This document shows, in pieces, positions 42,081-55,128 of a stretch of DNA of 64,000 bases. The number at the start of each line of letters is the position of its first letter. The stretch's first letter is position 1. Location of the stretch: the NCBI GenBank assembly GCA_031213475.1, contig JARUPZ010000002.1, positions 1,364,001-1,428,000 of the forward strand, written 5' to 3'. Made by a program: the position numbers and the translations under genes. The notes beneath the pieces were generated by a model. It ran no database searches and was not told where the DNA came from. It was given only the letters and a program-made list of their open reading frames with translations. Origin of the DNA: Nereocystis luetkeana (lineage: Eukaryota > Sar > Phaeophyceae > Laminariales > Laminariaceae).

Positions 42081-42439
42081 GATCTTGTGCACAACTTTTA
42101 CGTATCTGGGATGATCTAGATCGTGATCTGTCCTAGGTGCGAAAATATAGTATCAAGGCATACTGTAGTACCAGGTATTAAGGTTTTATTTTTATTTTAT
42201 TTTTATCCTCCAGCGGATTGGTAGTTTTAAGGCATGCCTTACTTTTGGACCGAAAATATTGGTACATGCTTGTTTCTTCCGTGCCCTTCCAACACCAGCG
42301 CACACAGAGTTGGCGGTAGTTACAAAATCCACCAGCGAAAGAGTCCCTGGCAAGCAAGAGTGGCCTTGTCTTTATTTTTGTCGTTGCTGCCGTGCGCCGC
42401 AGAAGGCCCGTGTCCTGCCCTGCACGGACACGTAGCAGT

Positions 42440-43575
42440 GTCGGGCGGGCTACGATTCCAGTGGTCGCGAAACTCTTGGTGGCGTGACGGCGTCAATGTG
42501 CCCGTGATTTCCGTTCGGTATCTCGTGTTTCTAAAAAACAATGCGCAATCGTGATGATATTACAGCAGTATGTGGCGATGGTTACAGCTGCTGCTGTTTT
42601 GTTTTTTTGTTTCTCGTACTTCTCTCGAGGCGCGTCTCTGTCGTCCACCGTGCGCTCTTTCCTCATTGGGCTACTATTAATAGCTTGCTGCGAAACACTA
42701 CCGGGTATTACAGTAGTACTGGTAGTTAAGGAACATGTCATTGCATCATGATATGCGGGTGTGAGCTGTGAGCAGCCTCGCCCTTTCTGCATATACGCCT
42801 CTCTTACCCTTATCAAACGCCGCTCCAGACGACACCTCATGGTACACCAGCGGCATGCAATATCACCTTTCTTTGCACACCCCCACACTGCTCCCCCTTG
42901 GTACGCGGATCCCACCCCGACCTGATCCCACCCGGACCCGAGGCCTCCAGACCGACCCTGGTCGAATATTTTTGCCGGCGGAAGGGCTCACTTGACACCC
43001 TGACCCCACGCCGACCTGGTCGACCTAAATCTAGGGTCTCCACCAAATGGCCATAACTAAAAGAAGATAATGCTCCATGTAACCAGCATACACTGTAAGG
43101 GTGTGCAGATTTTTATTTGCATGTATACATACGCGGTGCGCAATGACCATCCCCCCCCTGGGATCGCCTCGGAATGACTCCGCGCTGGTTCATCGCCCAA
43201 GGCGCTAACTCCCCCCACCGCCGGTTTTGCCTATGGTTGCCCTGCCTGTACCCTGAGCGCAGGATTTCCTTGATAGCGCGGAGGCGGAAGATGGCGGGCT
43301 GTCCACCTTGCCCGCCGGACCTAGCTGTGGGCGATGACAGAAAGACAATGCGTCAGCTGGCTTCGCAGCGGAATGGGAATACGCTTTGTGCCGTGTTCAG
43401 TTATTAATAGTACAGCAATAAGCTCTACCGGTTCACTCGCTGTGCGTGCTTGGGCGTGTGATGAGGGTATGACACACGTACGTGAAGATTTCGATTGCGC
43501 GCCAGGAGGCTAAAAACAAGCGGGCGCAAGGGTCAACATTTTTGGCGCCTACCTGGTACCTGGTATGCGTTTTGC
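42440..43575. other. No gene seen
   Basis: Unique sequence, no recognisable exon or repeat apart from short C-rich strings near 42890-43020. Confidence 0.5.
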
Positions 43576-43581
43576 CAGTAA

Positions 43582-43680
43582 ACTGACCCTTTCAGGACTG
43601 CAGTCCCATTTTGGGGTACACACTACTTAGAATTTGACTGCTTTGTCCCTAAAACGGGACCGCAGGTTTAAAGGGGTAAC
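43582..43680. mobile_element. Palindromic family 2, copy d
   Basis: Ends ttcaggactgcagtccc and gggaccgcaggtttaaa; divergent centre. Confidence 0.8.
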
Positions 43681-44302
43681 TGCCATACTATATACCATAT
43701 ACCAGGTACCAGGTATTTACGTGTTGGTACCAGATGTCCTTTATCTTTTGATTTTGGGTGCATTATTACTGACCGCTGTGTTTTTGTGTTTTTGTGTTTT
43801 TTGTTTTTTTTTTAAATTTTCATGCACATGTATGTGCAGGATGATACCTGTTGCCAGGTACATGGGTAGTCTGGAGTGAAGAGGCTGGGGACAGGTAGGT
43901 ACGTAGTCAACACCGATTCCGCGTCGTTGATAAACCATTTTAAGTTTGTTCTGTGTTCTTGTGACCCGAGATGGTTAGCGTTTAGCGTTTGTTCTGCCAT
44001 CTTGAGACCCAATAGTTGGTGGTTGGTGACAGTTGTGACCCCAATATGGTGACGCGATGATGATCATCGCAACTATGGTTGGTTGGTGGTGATGACGATG
44101 AATATGAAACGATGATGACAATAAAAAAAGACGTCAGACAGATTATTCGTTATTCGTCGATTCCCACGTCATGATGTATACGATCTATTAATAATAAAAC
44201 TCATGTTTCTGAGAGGGAGTCATGTAATTATTATTTTTTTTCATTTTAATCATCACTTCCACTTTCCAGCCTAACTCGTAGGAGGTTTTACCCTCGACGA
44301 CC

Positions 44303-44720
44303 TTCTGGACAAGCCGTGGTCACAGGTGTCTACCCTTCTCCCTCCCGGTCTGCGTGGTGGTCTATCAATGTGTGTGTTCTTCATTCTTTCTACCCGTCGA
44401 CACCCAGCACAACTACGAATAGTGTCCGTGCCGATCCTTCAATTTTTGTTATTAACCCCTTCAGAACCGCAGTCCCGTTGTGGGGACAAACCACTCAAAT
44501 TTCTAGTAGTTTGTCCCCAAAACGGGGCTGCGGTTCTAAATTGTAGAACAACACTACACATTGTCGGATGGCAAGCATATTAAAATTCCTAGAGAGATAC
44601 TACTCTGTATTAGTACAAGCTCTGTTCACGAAAGTACAGAGATACTACTACAATGTTATGCAGCATATATTAAGCAGAGTAGACAATGCAATGTCATCCC
44701 ATCATACATACTGGGATTCG
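44303..44720 (+). repeat. Dispersed repeat family 6, copy 2 (split by palindrome e)
   Basis: Longest copy; the first 45 bp (ggacaagccgtggtcacagg) also occur at 16967-17010. Interrupted by a family 2 palindrome. Confidence 0.7.
44453..44543. mobile_element. Palindromic family 2, copy e
   Basis: Inserted within the dispersed repeat family 6 copy at 44370-44720, whose other copies lack it; this fixes the ends as about attaaccccttcag to cggttctaaat. Confidence 0.88.
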
Positions 44721-45339
44721 GAGAAGGCAGGACATACAAGCTCTAAGGAAGAGGACCCCCCACCCCCGGGAAGCAAAATAGCGAGTCGCACGAGGAAAAA
44801 GAAAAATACAAGAAAAATCTGTCTATTAAAAAATAAGATGCTTCATATAATATATTCGATACCTGGTATATACAGCTTCTTAGAACGGCAAGCTAGAATC
44901 TACTCTATACAAGCAGATGATCTATCTTCTATTATTGATACTTTTAGATCGTGATCCGTACGACAATACCACTCTTATCCCAAGTAGTTTGTTCCAGAAA
45001 CGTGGTGGGTCTCAAGTGTTGATGTTGATGTTGATGATAATGCCCTAGGGTCGAGTGTGTGTGGTCATGGCCGTAGATTACGCAGGGGCAGGGCTGGAAA
45101 CATTGAACCCGAGTGCATACAAGGAACGACAACCAACAACCAAATGTCGTCGGACTCATTGTTCCTTCCAACTCGTCGACGTGGACAGCAAGAAAACGTA
45201 CGTACAGCAGTATAAAAAGCTGCTCTATTAATAGTACTCGTAGTCCATCAACTATGTATCGGCTTTCTTTTTTATTTTCTCTCCTTCCGCATTCTCTCTG
45301 TCACATAATGGGTGTGTCATGCCTGTCGTTTCCAGTACG

Positions 45340-45560
45340 ATGACATGGCATTCCATTGCCTCTCCTTTTTTTGTCCTGCACTACAAATGTACTACCACTA
45401 CTCGTATTAATACCAGGTATCTCTTGTGCGTAGATATGTTGTGACCAGTGACCACAGATCTTGTATCTCTCTAGGATTGAAGAATCGGCACGGACACCGG
45501 ATGAGCTGGATGTCGACGGGTAGAAAGAACGGTTTAATGTGAACAACACACACGCAAAGA
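45340..45560 (-). repeat. Dispersed repeat family 6, copy 3
   Basis: Reverse copy: gaagaatcggcacggacacc and gtcgacgggtagaaagaacgg; a palindrome (copy f) lies 66 bp away. Confidence 0.7.
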
Positions 45561-45625
45561 GTAATGACCTCGTGACCCGAAGCAGCACGAAAACATGAAC
45601 CTTGTAAGCACCAGTGGTAAAAGTT

Positions 45626-45708
45626 TTAGTCCTGCAGTCCCGTTGTCGGGACAAACTGCCTATAAGTCGAGTGGTTTGTCCCGAAAACGGGACTCCAGTC
45701 CTAAAAGA
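45626..45708. mobile_element. Palindromic family 2, copy f
   Basis: Ends tttagtcctgcagtccc and gggactccagtcctaaaa; agtcct end type. Confidence 0.85.
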
Positions 45709-45918
45709 TCAACAAGGCCATACCTGAAACCAAAAGCTTCCGCACTAATAATACCTGGTACGACACATGCTATGCTGTCAAGTGAAATAATCGTTGACAA
45801 ACACTGTCAAGTGAAATAATCATTGACAAACACCAAACACCTTTGGAGTCATAGCAGGTGTATAATAGCACATACTTAAATTAGCAAACTGCCGTAGAAA
45901 CGTCATTGCTACGTACTA

Positions 45919-45950
45919 TTTTTTTTTTTTTTTTTTTTTTTTTTTTCTTT
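45919..45950. repeat. Poly-T tract
   Basis: About 28 T with one C near the end. Confidence 0.9.
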
Positions 45951-46529
45951 TTTGCGCTGACTCTCCGTGATTTTCATTTCATTTTTTCTCTTCCTCTTCC
46001 TTTTCTGATTGATAAGCCGTACTCAAGGAGCCGTGTGGCGTGGTAGGAAGACGAACCTGCTCTGCTCGGCTCGTATTGTCTGACGCCAAGGGGCTGGGCA
46101 TAGTTGACGAACGCAGGGCGGAGACGGCAGTCTGGGTAGCAAGGTACCAGGCGGATTAGCAGGGAGAACCTGGCTATACTACTCGTACCACAAGCTGCTG
46201 CCGCCACCTAGAAGGTGCTTTGGGCTTTGGTCTGCCTGTTATTTCCCCTTTGTTATTTTTCCTTGTTACTTTCTCCTTGGTTCTTTGTCTTACTCTGTTC
46301 ACAAGCAGTGGTGTCTTTTGTTATTTCTTCTTTTTTCCAGCTCGTTCTTTTTCAAGTGTAGGCCACCTCGCCTGCGGGGGGGGGGGCACGACAGATTGTT
46401 TCTCTTAGATTTTGCTTTCATTTTTTTTCTTCTTTTTCTTTTTCGACTTGTCTACCTTGTTTTTGTTTTCTCTTTGATTGTTTCTTTTCGTTTCACTATT
46501 TCATAGATTGCGTATGTCGTGCCTGTCGT

Positions 46530-46730
46530 CTCTAGTATGATGACATGGCTTTGCATTGCCCACTGCAGTTCACACTGCACACGTGGCAACGTAGTATCTC
46601 TGTGGCGTAGCTTTGTGACCACAGAACTTGTATCTCTTCTAGGATGGAAGAATCGGCACGGACACTGGTTGTGCTGGATGTCGACGGGTAGAAAGAACGG
46701 TTTAATGTGAAGAACACACACACACACACT
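46530..46730 (-). repeat. Dispersed repeat family 6, copy 4
   Basis: Very close to copy 3 over gaagaatcggcacggacac...gtcgacgggtagaaagaacgg, then (ac)n. Confidence 0.75.
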
Positions 46731-46739
46731 ATCCCGCAA

Positions 46740-49700
46740 ACCGAAGCTTCTCTACTCCCTACTACGCAGAATCGAAAGACCCGTTGACAGTTGGCTGTTG
46801 ACTGTTTGACGACTGACAGGCGATTATTGGAGCTGGATTGGTACTCGCGCGTAACAAATAACGAAGCAGCAACAGCAGTGTGAATGGTTGTAAAATACCG
46901 AAATTATTATACCCGGTTCCGACATCTCTGCTTCGTGGGGTCCGGGAGTGAAAATGTTAATTTGTAGCTTCCCCCCCCCTGACTGCTCGAAAAGGAAAGC
47001 AGACAGAATTCGACAAACGGAGCACTCGATGGTGTATGAAAATATGATGTTGCGCAACCCTTGTCGTACACGGGCGTGTGCATCCGAAGTTGAAGGACAA
47101 GAGCCGTCATCGTGCATGTATGCCGACAGATCTGCCACGGGTAGCGGCGCCTACGCCACTGGAAATCTTGGAAAACCCACAGCCTACAACACATGATATA
47201 CGATATCAGCATAAAAAAGGGTGGTGTCCACAAGCAGCTGACGCCGTCGTGAGTGTCCCATCCTTGCCAGCAATTCATTGAAAAAATCATTACTTTTCAT
47301 CATGTACGCATTTAATTATCTTGCGCTCCACCGCTCGAGGTAACTCGTAGCGTTCGCGAGGAGTGACCCCCATTCCCACCCACACCACCGCCAATATCAC
47401 TACGTCCGCCCCCACAGACCTGCCACATTCGAGAGCACCTCGAGCTCGCACAACCTAGGGAAACATCATTCTCTGATCATTAAAACAAAGAAAAATCCAC
47501 GGCACAAAAAAAAAACAAGTTTTTACCAGCCAGAAGGTGCTTACCTGGTATACTGCAACAACTCGAACCAAGAAAAAACGTCACCCTTACCCGCCAACTT
47601 TACCAAGCCCCCCTCTCGACACATAACACACACGCACACGCCAATACGTTCTGTGAAAAACTCACGAAAGGCGTTCTTCTGCCAGCGCACGCCACAACTG
47701 TACAGACAGCGACAGCGACGACAGCACATGAGAAGCTTCGGGCTTGGCGTGAGGATGCAAGCCCATACTCCGCCTACAAACGCCGGGCAGTATCAGCTAG
47801 ATACCCTACAAAGCGTAAATAGTTGGGGACACGTGCACACGGCGTCCTCACTCGAAGCTTAAAATTGCTTAAAAAGTGAAAACAAAGACTAAACCGTGGC
47901 TCGTTGCTATTTTTTGCACTGCCTGCTACCCCCCAAAAAGTCCCCTCCCCAAGTCCTGACGCCCCATTGCACTGAAACCCTCCTACCAAACGCTAAAATA
48001 GCGCTAAAATAGCACACCCCTGAACGGCTACCCTGCACAGACGGCGCGAGAGCTCGCTCTTGTGAATTACGTGTCTAGTATGACCCATCCCCTACGAGCC
48101 ACGCCATCTGAAACGGCGGAGTAAACGAGACCGTATGCGCCTGCACGAAGAGTAAGAAACCCACGCAACTCTCGCGGCCATTCCACCAACGATACCGTGT
48201 GGTGCCTGGGAGGGGGGGCACGCGCTGCTTTCAAGTTTCGAGCTCTCCGGAAAGAAATACCTGGTACCTGGTATGAATTTTGCTTCCCGGTGTTCGAGTA
48301 CGTACATGACGTCACAGACCTGCTCGGTTTTATTTTTTTTCGCTCGACGAGCGAACGAAATTTGCACCAGTACCTGATACCAGTGCACAAATCCAACCAT
48401 GCCGTCCACGACGCCACTGCTGTGATCACTCATGTACGAGAGACCAGAGTACGAGACACGCCTGCTTCTAGTTTCAGCCAAGGGCCTAGGAGGCATCACC
48501 TCTGGTATCCCGCCGTCCGCCGGCTGAGAGAGTGCCGCTGCGGACTGCGAACGACCCCTACACAAACAACGATGAAAAACTAAGACGGGCGGAACCACGA
48601 AAACACGAGTACTTTTCGCGCTCGGTCCCTTTGAAACTTGGGTATACTATACTGAAAGTACGTATTCACGAGCAAAAAAAGGAAGTCTTCGAGCGAAGAG
48701 ACGGAAAGGCCGGGATGTTTCGACTCGGGACTCGCAGCTGTTACCAGTGTAATCTATTAATATCCGTGCCGTCTTTATCATTGCATCAAACCCTCCACTG
48801 ATAATGCTACAGGAGTACAAGAAGTGCTCTTGAAGTACGGGTGTTCATGGCAAATATATACCCAACACCGATAAAAGCAGTGCTACTCTATTAATAGGTG
48901 TAAATCGTCGTTCGCATCCCATATAAGTACAAGTACCAGACACGTCTCCGCGGCACAGAGTGGATCCTATTAGTATTAATATGAAAACCTGTACGCATCT
49001 CCGCGAGCCCGCCGTCTGCCCTACAGGCCAGGCCCTGCTACACACGACTATATCTATCCGTCAAATTACACTGGATACGCTCGACAGTTCTTACTGCTGA
49101 ACAGTAGTAGTTTCTACTGCCAGCCGAGGGTTTTCGATCCAGGTAACACAAAGCACACACAGCAGTAGTAGTACGCGTTAAGCCCGTGCTGAACTCGCAC
49201 CAAAAGAGGACGGGCAAACAACCAAGCACAGCGCACACACATTACAGCAGTCAAGTGCTATTATAGGCGAACCTGCTGTCTCCATAAGTACTAAAAACTA
49301 ACAAGTATCAACCCGCGTGCAATTTTTTGTCTACCTGGTATACGTCTATACGTATGATATGATAGGCGCGTGTCACTCCCATCAAAAAGCAACCGCGGTC
49401 CTCGATCCTCGACCCTCGACACAGCCGAGCCGGGCCGACAGGCAAGCCAGCCCGACAAGAACACAAGCTCCATCTATAAAATAGAGCTATCTAATACACT
49501 TGCTGCAAAGACAACGTGAGGTTTCAGCCTACTAAATCCTAACGCTGAACCCCTATTACCTTGCAGCAACTAAATACTAATACCTACTCTATGAGATGAA
49601 ATGAAACACACACACAAAACAGCAAACTCAACACAGCACACAGCCCCCCCCCCCCTCCACCACCCCCAAAACCCTTCCCGTCTCGGCCTATGATATCGGA

Positions 49701-50080
49701 CGCAGGCGCACACCGATCGACCGTATGATATTATTGATACGGGGGGATTTCTGGGTCACTCCTCGTCATCGACAGGCAGGGCGAAGAACAAGAAAGGGAA
49801 GCGGGAACAATTCAGCAGCACTCTCTCACCGGCTTCCGCCGAAAATAGAAAATAAACGCAAAAAATTCGTACTGCTTTTCTCACCACGTCAAATATAGGA
49901 TGGGTAAAAAGAGCCATACACATGCTCCCTCATAGCAGCGCAGAGAGACAGAAGCCAAAGACGAGACAGCTTAAAGACGTCTCTGCACGGCAACAACACG
50001 GTCTCTCTTCTTGGTACGTTTTCTACACAAATACGCACCAGGCAGCAGCAGTACGTACTCCGGATTGCTTTTCCTTGCTT
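46740..50080. other. Intergenic stretch, no gene seen
   Basis: Several ACCTGGTA octamers (47545, 48262-48273, 49335) and a C run at 49649-49661. Open frames lack motifs and splice context. Confidence 0.5.
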
Positions 50081-50081
50081 T

Positions 50082-51042
50082 TCACATATCCATCTCAAAT
50101 ATGCTGTCTTCCGAGGAAGTGTCGCCTCGACTCGGCAGGTCGTCGTCATCGTCGTCCTCACCGTCAGCATCTGACAGTGCTCGCCGGCCCCTGTCTTCTC
50201 TGGCCGCCATGGCAGCGGCGGCTTGGCTGGCGCTCCTCGCGGTACGCTCTTCCCAGATCATGATGTGAGCGGGGGGTTTTTCTGGTGTTCCATTATCGAA
50301 GGCCTCCGAGTTTTTCCAGGGCTCGCTCCGGTACCACGAGGCCGACCAGCAGCCCACTTCGCCGGAGGCGTCGGGTCTGCACGGTGCACTGCTGTAGCCG
50401 TTCGCACTGCTGTTGCTGTAGTCATCTCCCCCGGTGAGGGCGGTGGTGATGGTTTGAAACTCTCCAAATAGGTGATCGTCCTGAGGGCTATTGCTGTGGG
50501 GGGGGATGTCGATCGGTTCCGAGGCGCCCGCCGTGGAGCACCACGACGTCTGCCGCTGTCGCTTGTGGGAAGAGTCGTCGGCTTGCCCGGCGTCCCACTG
50601 CCCGTGGAGGGGGACGACCATCGGCATGGACATCGACATCTGGTGGTGGGGGTGGTGGTGGGGGTGGGGGTGGTGGTGGTGTTCGGAGTCGGCGGTGGTG
50701 CACGTGTCGCCGAGGTGATGGTGATTCTCGGTCGCTGCGGCAGCTGTGCCCAAGGAAGCTCGAGGCGGGGCTTGAATCGGGCCGCTTCGTCTTCGATTGC
50801 AACGACCGCCACGTGACAAGAAAAAAGGCTGACGGAAGTGCGCGAACCACCAGGGGGAGGAAGAGGCGCACGTTCGGGAAGGTGTCGGCGAGGGAGGGGG
50901 CGTGGTTGGTGGAGGGTGAGGACAGACTGGGACGCGACACGGGACCGCCTGAGCGAGCGGCGGAAAGAGATTCGGCAGTTGGGTTCCACTTGTAATAATC
51001 GCGGATTTTTAGACGGAACTCTCTCTTGGCAATGTTTGTCAA
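50082..51042 (-). CDS. Unrecognised gene, 3' part (acidic, His-rich C-terminus)
   Basis: A minus-strand frame stays open from 50819 to a stop at 50084-50082. It has a His-rich run (S-E-H-H-H-H-P-H-P-H-H), a Met/Ser patch, S-H-K-R-Q-R-Q-T, a mid segment with W-K-N-S-E-A-F-D-N-G and an acidic tail (D-A-D-G-E-D-D-D-D-D-D-L-P and S-S-E-D-S-I-F-E-M-D-M). A likely acceptor tgggcacag lies near 50754. A second frame upstream (51042-50950) reads K-R-E-F-R-L-K-I-R-D-Y-Y-K-W-N-P-T and may be the preceding exon. Composition suggests a nuclear regulatory protein, but no domain is recognised; the family is unknown. Exon boundaries are guesses. Confidence 0.5.
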
Positions 51043-51299
51043 TGCACATCGCGAACGCTCAACCGAGGTGAAAATCGGCCCTTGAACTCGTGAGGAGGGG
51101 CCGACTCGGACCGATCACGAGTGAGGGTGAGCGTGCACGTCGAGGGCGGTCCCGAATGCACCTCGGAGGAGCGTGCCGCCTCATGAGAAATAAATACGTA
51201 TATCGCCACACCGTCGAGAAAACGCAACAGATGAACAGCTGCTGCTCGGTCTGCGTAAAAATACGAACCAACCACTTCAAGTCCTACCATTATCTCGTC

Positions 51300-53075
51300 A
51301 GCAAAGCCAACTCAAGCACCGACGCCTGGCCTGGCGCTGCAGCTCACCATGGGTCGAATATCCCTGTACTCTGAGTCCTGTAGTATCGCGCTCTATGGAT
51401 GGCAACCTGGGGTGAGTGTGCCTCGCGTGCCGGTATTTTGGAGCAGGTGGTTTTACGGTAGTGTTTCAGATGGGCAGGTAAAAGCGCAAGTTTGAGGTTT
51501 GTGGCCAAGCGAACCCCACCAATCACAATGCGCGGTTGGCCTGCTAATCTCCTCGAAAGAGAAAATAATCTAAAAGACGGAAAAATCACGAAAAATAATG
51601 AAAATTTAATTCTTGTACGATTCGTAGAAGGATAAAAAATTAAAAGAAGTGAAAAATCTAGACAAAATGTGGCATTTTGATTCATTTGCAGTGAGGAGAG
51701 ATATCGCCCTTATATTTCCATCAACCTTTGAAAATCTCCCTCCAAGATAGAATCGCCCTGTGGACCATCTCGGGCTGTACCGATATTTTTCTTTTTTTCT
51801 GCTATTCCCCGCCGGAGTCTTGAAGCTAAAAATAGGAGACGCTGTCTGTCTCTCTCGGTTCTCTATTCTCTGTTCTGTGCAGTCTCTGTCTTTCGACCAC
51901 GGGCCGATGGTGGCGAATGAGTCAATGTGAGAGACCGCAGACCCGTGCTCTTCCTTCATGAGCAGAGGGTAGAGGGTGCAAAAAAGTTATGGAACAATGA
52001 ACATGGCCAGCTGACGTATCACGTATCAGAGCACGCTCAGTTTTTTTAACTTGACATTTGAGATCAACACCCCACCACATATAAAAACGATTTGTTTTTT
52101 GGTTGAACGACATGGGGCCAGGGGGAACCGTGGCCAACTGTTCTTCATTCTACAATCAAGAGAAACCACTGCATCCCCTGTACCCTGCCCGTTGCGTTTT
52201 CTGGTACATCTCGTCGAAACCTACTCGATTTCCACCCGTATGCGGGGCAACTTTTGCTACCGCGCAGCTCGGCTGTCGGAGCAGCAACAACAGGTAGCAG
52301 CCGCCGGCATGGCGCCGTGCCCGTCGTCCTATGGTGGATTCTTCACCCTTGGAACAGCCATCATCTTGGTGATTTGCTATCTTCGCGCTGCAGTGCTGGA
52401 CAGTAACTTCAAAATTCGACCTCGTTTTTCTGGTCAAGCACATCGGGACCACGACGTGAGCTTACTCGAACGCATATACCTCGTGTGCCTGGTATGTGTT
52501 ATCAGCCTAACTGCAGCAGCAGCTGCAGCAGCAGCAGCAGCAACAGCAAGTATCAAAGCATCAGTATTTACAGCAGGATGGCGTAGTATCAATGGGAGGA
52601 CAGCAGTATGCAACAGTGGTCGGATGGCCGTTGATGCTCTTCGGGGTTTACGGTTGTTGTTTAGCAGTAAAAATAGCATGTTCTTGATGATCGTGTGAAC
52701 TGCCCTTCTGCAACCTGCTGATATCATACGAGTACATGAAAGGGTGCACTCGACTCTCATCGTACCTGGTACCTGCCATGGTCTTGTATGATACTATTAT
52801 TTAATACCTGGTAATATCCGCTGGCACTTACCTTTAGCTGCTAAACCAGACGATAAAGGGCATGTATGGACTACGTAGAATGTTCGAGTACGTACCTGGT
52901 ACGCAGTATGGGCCCGCCAACAAAAAACGCCTACTCATACAAACAGGTCATCATTTTCGTACGGGTAAATCTTATTTTGACACCATGTATGCTTGAACAA
53001 CGTTGAGCATAGATAGGCTATATAACCTGGTGGGAGTTATTGCCCAAGTGTAGCGCTCCCCCGTGAGCACGATTT
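51300..53075. other. No gene supported; AGC repeat tract
   Basis: A cagcagcagctgcagcag tract at 52515-52545 gives Ala-rich frames. Octamers at 52765, 52806 and 52898. Confidence 0.5.
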
Positions 53076-53079
53076 CTTA

Positions 53080-53177
53080 TTAACCCTTTTAGAACCGCAG
53101 TCCCGTTTTGGGGACAAACAACTCGATTTTCAAGTAGTTTGTCCCCAAAACGGGACTGCGGTTCTAAAAGGGTTAAT
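53080..53177. mobile_element. Palindromic family 2, copy g
   Basis: The most regular copy: ttaacccttttagaaccgca at the left mirrored by tgcggttctaaaagggttaa at the right. Confidence 0.92.
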
Positions 53178-53179
53178 AG

Positions 53180-54610
53180 TCCAATTTTCTTCGCGCCCCC
53201 TTCGCCTCTCAAAAAGTGAGCCTTGTGTTCTTATTGTGTACCAGGTAGGTTATTTCTTATTCGTTGGCCAATACTATTACTACTACTGCTGTGTGGAATG
53301 CTGCTCTCCTTCTACAGTCGTACTGCTGATACTGGATGCCTGGTGTGATGGCCGCGTGATGATTGGACAAGCGGGTTGCCCCCCCCCCGCCCCCCCCGCT
53401 CTCCTGCTTCATTGGGACCGTGCCGAACATCCGGCGAGTGAACGATGCCCCGATTGCACGAGGAAGGGTACTCCTACTGAGCATAGACGAGAAGCAGATA
53501 CCTCCGATCATGTCGCCACTCGTGCATACATAGACTTACTTATAGACATTCTTTCCCCCGAGCGTGCTCGGTTGGTACGTCCCTGGCATCAGAGAGCTCC
53601 CGCTTGGACACCGCCTCCTTGTATTTCTTGCCGGCGATAGCCTTTTTCGTTTTTTTGTTTCGTGTACGTGCGTGCACCCAGAGCACGGCACCTCGGGCGA
53701 GCGCGGCGCCATCGCGGGTGTCGGTGGGCGCTAGCGGGTAGAGGGGGGGTCGGAAGGAGCGCGGTCGCCGTTTTCGTGGCTGGCGTCGCGTGTGCATCGA
53801 GATACGAGGAAGCCATGAATGGGCTCTGTCTGGCGTCCTCCTGATGCCGGTTGAAGATACTATGTACGAGTTAATAAGGGTCGTTTTAGGTTGCAAAAGA
53901 ACGTTCAAGTGGTGTTTTTTTTGCGACCAGGCTGAATTTCAGAAAGAGAGCATCGCAGTCTGAGCACCTACATTGTCGAGCACCACGGTGAGCACCGGGC
54001 TTCACCCGTGCCGGGAGACGGGTTCGCTGTGGCAGAGAGGGGGCAAAGCTTTGTCCGGACCGAATCGGTGGCGAGGTGGTCGCGAGAGGGACGGGCAGCG
54101 TACGAGGCTGAGAGAAGCTCTGTTGCTCGATTTATTTTTTGACCGGCGCAAGGTGTTCCAATTCGGCGGAAACAATTAAATCAGAGGAGACGTTTTTTTC
54201 TTTCTTTCTCAAATATTCATTTTCATTTTCATTGTTTTTTGCGTTGCTGTGCCGTGCCGTTTGCTTTCTCTTTCGTGCATATCAAGAAGAGAAAATAAGT
54301 ATGTAGGTACGTACATGCAGCGTCTGGCTTGTTTCCTGGATGGAGCATGGGGCTCTTAGCATTCGCAAGTCGCCTGTTTGCACCTAATGGTTCGGACTGT
54401 CTGTTCCGTTCCATCCTTCCTCGTGAGCGATCGTAGCGGACAGAACCGCCCGCTACGCGAAGTGCCTTGTATGATACTACTGTGGTTGATGTTGCTGCTG
54501 CTGTTTTACTTACAGTAGAATTGTACCTGAAGACCTGGTGCAGCAGTAGACTATGGTGGTACACATAATTCTGGTACGTAGCGCGAGTACTGCTCTACCT
54601 GATACCTGGT
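53180..54610. other. No gene supported
   Basis: Region before the kinase. A C run at 53380-53397 and unassigned open frames (53236-53640 plus, 53908-53540 minus). The kinase promoter or 5' exons may lie here. Confidence 0.5.
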
Positions 54611-54618
54611 ACGCGTTT

Positions 54619-55128
54619 ATGTTATGTCCTCGTTCAACCTCAAGCCTCAAGAGCTCGAGCGAAAAAACTCGTCCCGAAACCGCTCAGCTCAATCCGCGGC
54701 TGAGCCCGCCGTCACGCACCGCCGCCGCCGCCGACCCCAGCCTTGATCCAACCCCGACCCCAACCCACAACCCCAATCCCCAACCCCTACCCACAACCCA
54801 CGAACAACCAAATGAACACACGCAGAATGTCGCCGTCATTGGCGTGGCCGCGGACTCCTCCGGGGTGGAGGACAAGCGCGGTAGGCCAAGCATCGACACT
54901 ACCATCAAAGAGCCCACCCTCGGCAGCACCAGCAGTACTAGCACCAGCAGGCGTGGCGGCGACGGCGGTGGAAGCGGTGGCGGCGGCGTAGGTGGCGGCG
55001 GTGGCGGCGGTCGAAGTCGGGGACGGTGGGCGAGCGATGCCGCCGTGGAGCAAAGCGGACGGGGCGGAGAGCAGTTGGACTTGGTGGCGCTCGAGCCTGG
55101 CCAGAACATTGGGCCTTATCGCCTCCAG
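54619..55128 (+). CDS. Kinase gene, exon 1
   Basis: Start chosen at ATG 54619-54621; the frame is open up to 54553, so an upstream start or acceptor is possible. A Gly-rich run is at about 54956-55015. Donor cag|gtgcga after L-E-P-G-Q-N-I-G-P-Y-R-L-Q, phase 0. Confidence 0.8.

Noticed and set aside
52051-52698. 215-codon frame with hydrophobic stretches
   Set aside because: Half of it comes from an AGC repeat (poly-Ala); no splice or homology support.
54684-55109. Pro-rich minus-strand frame opposite kinase exon 1
   Set aside because: Shadow of the Gly-rich coding exon on the plus strand.
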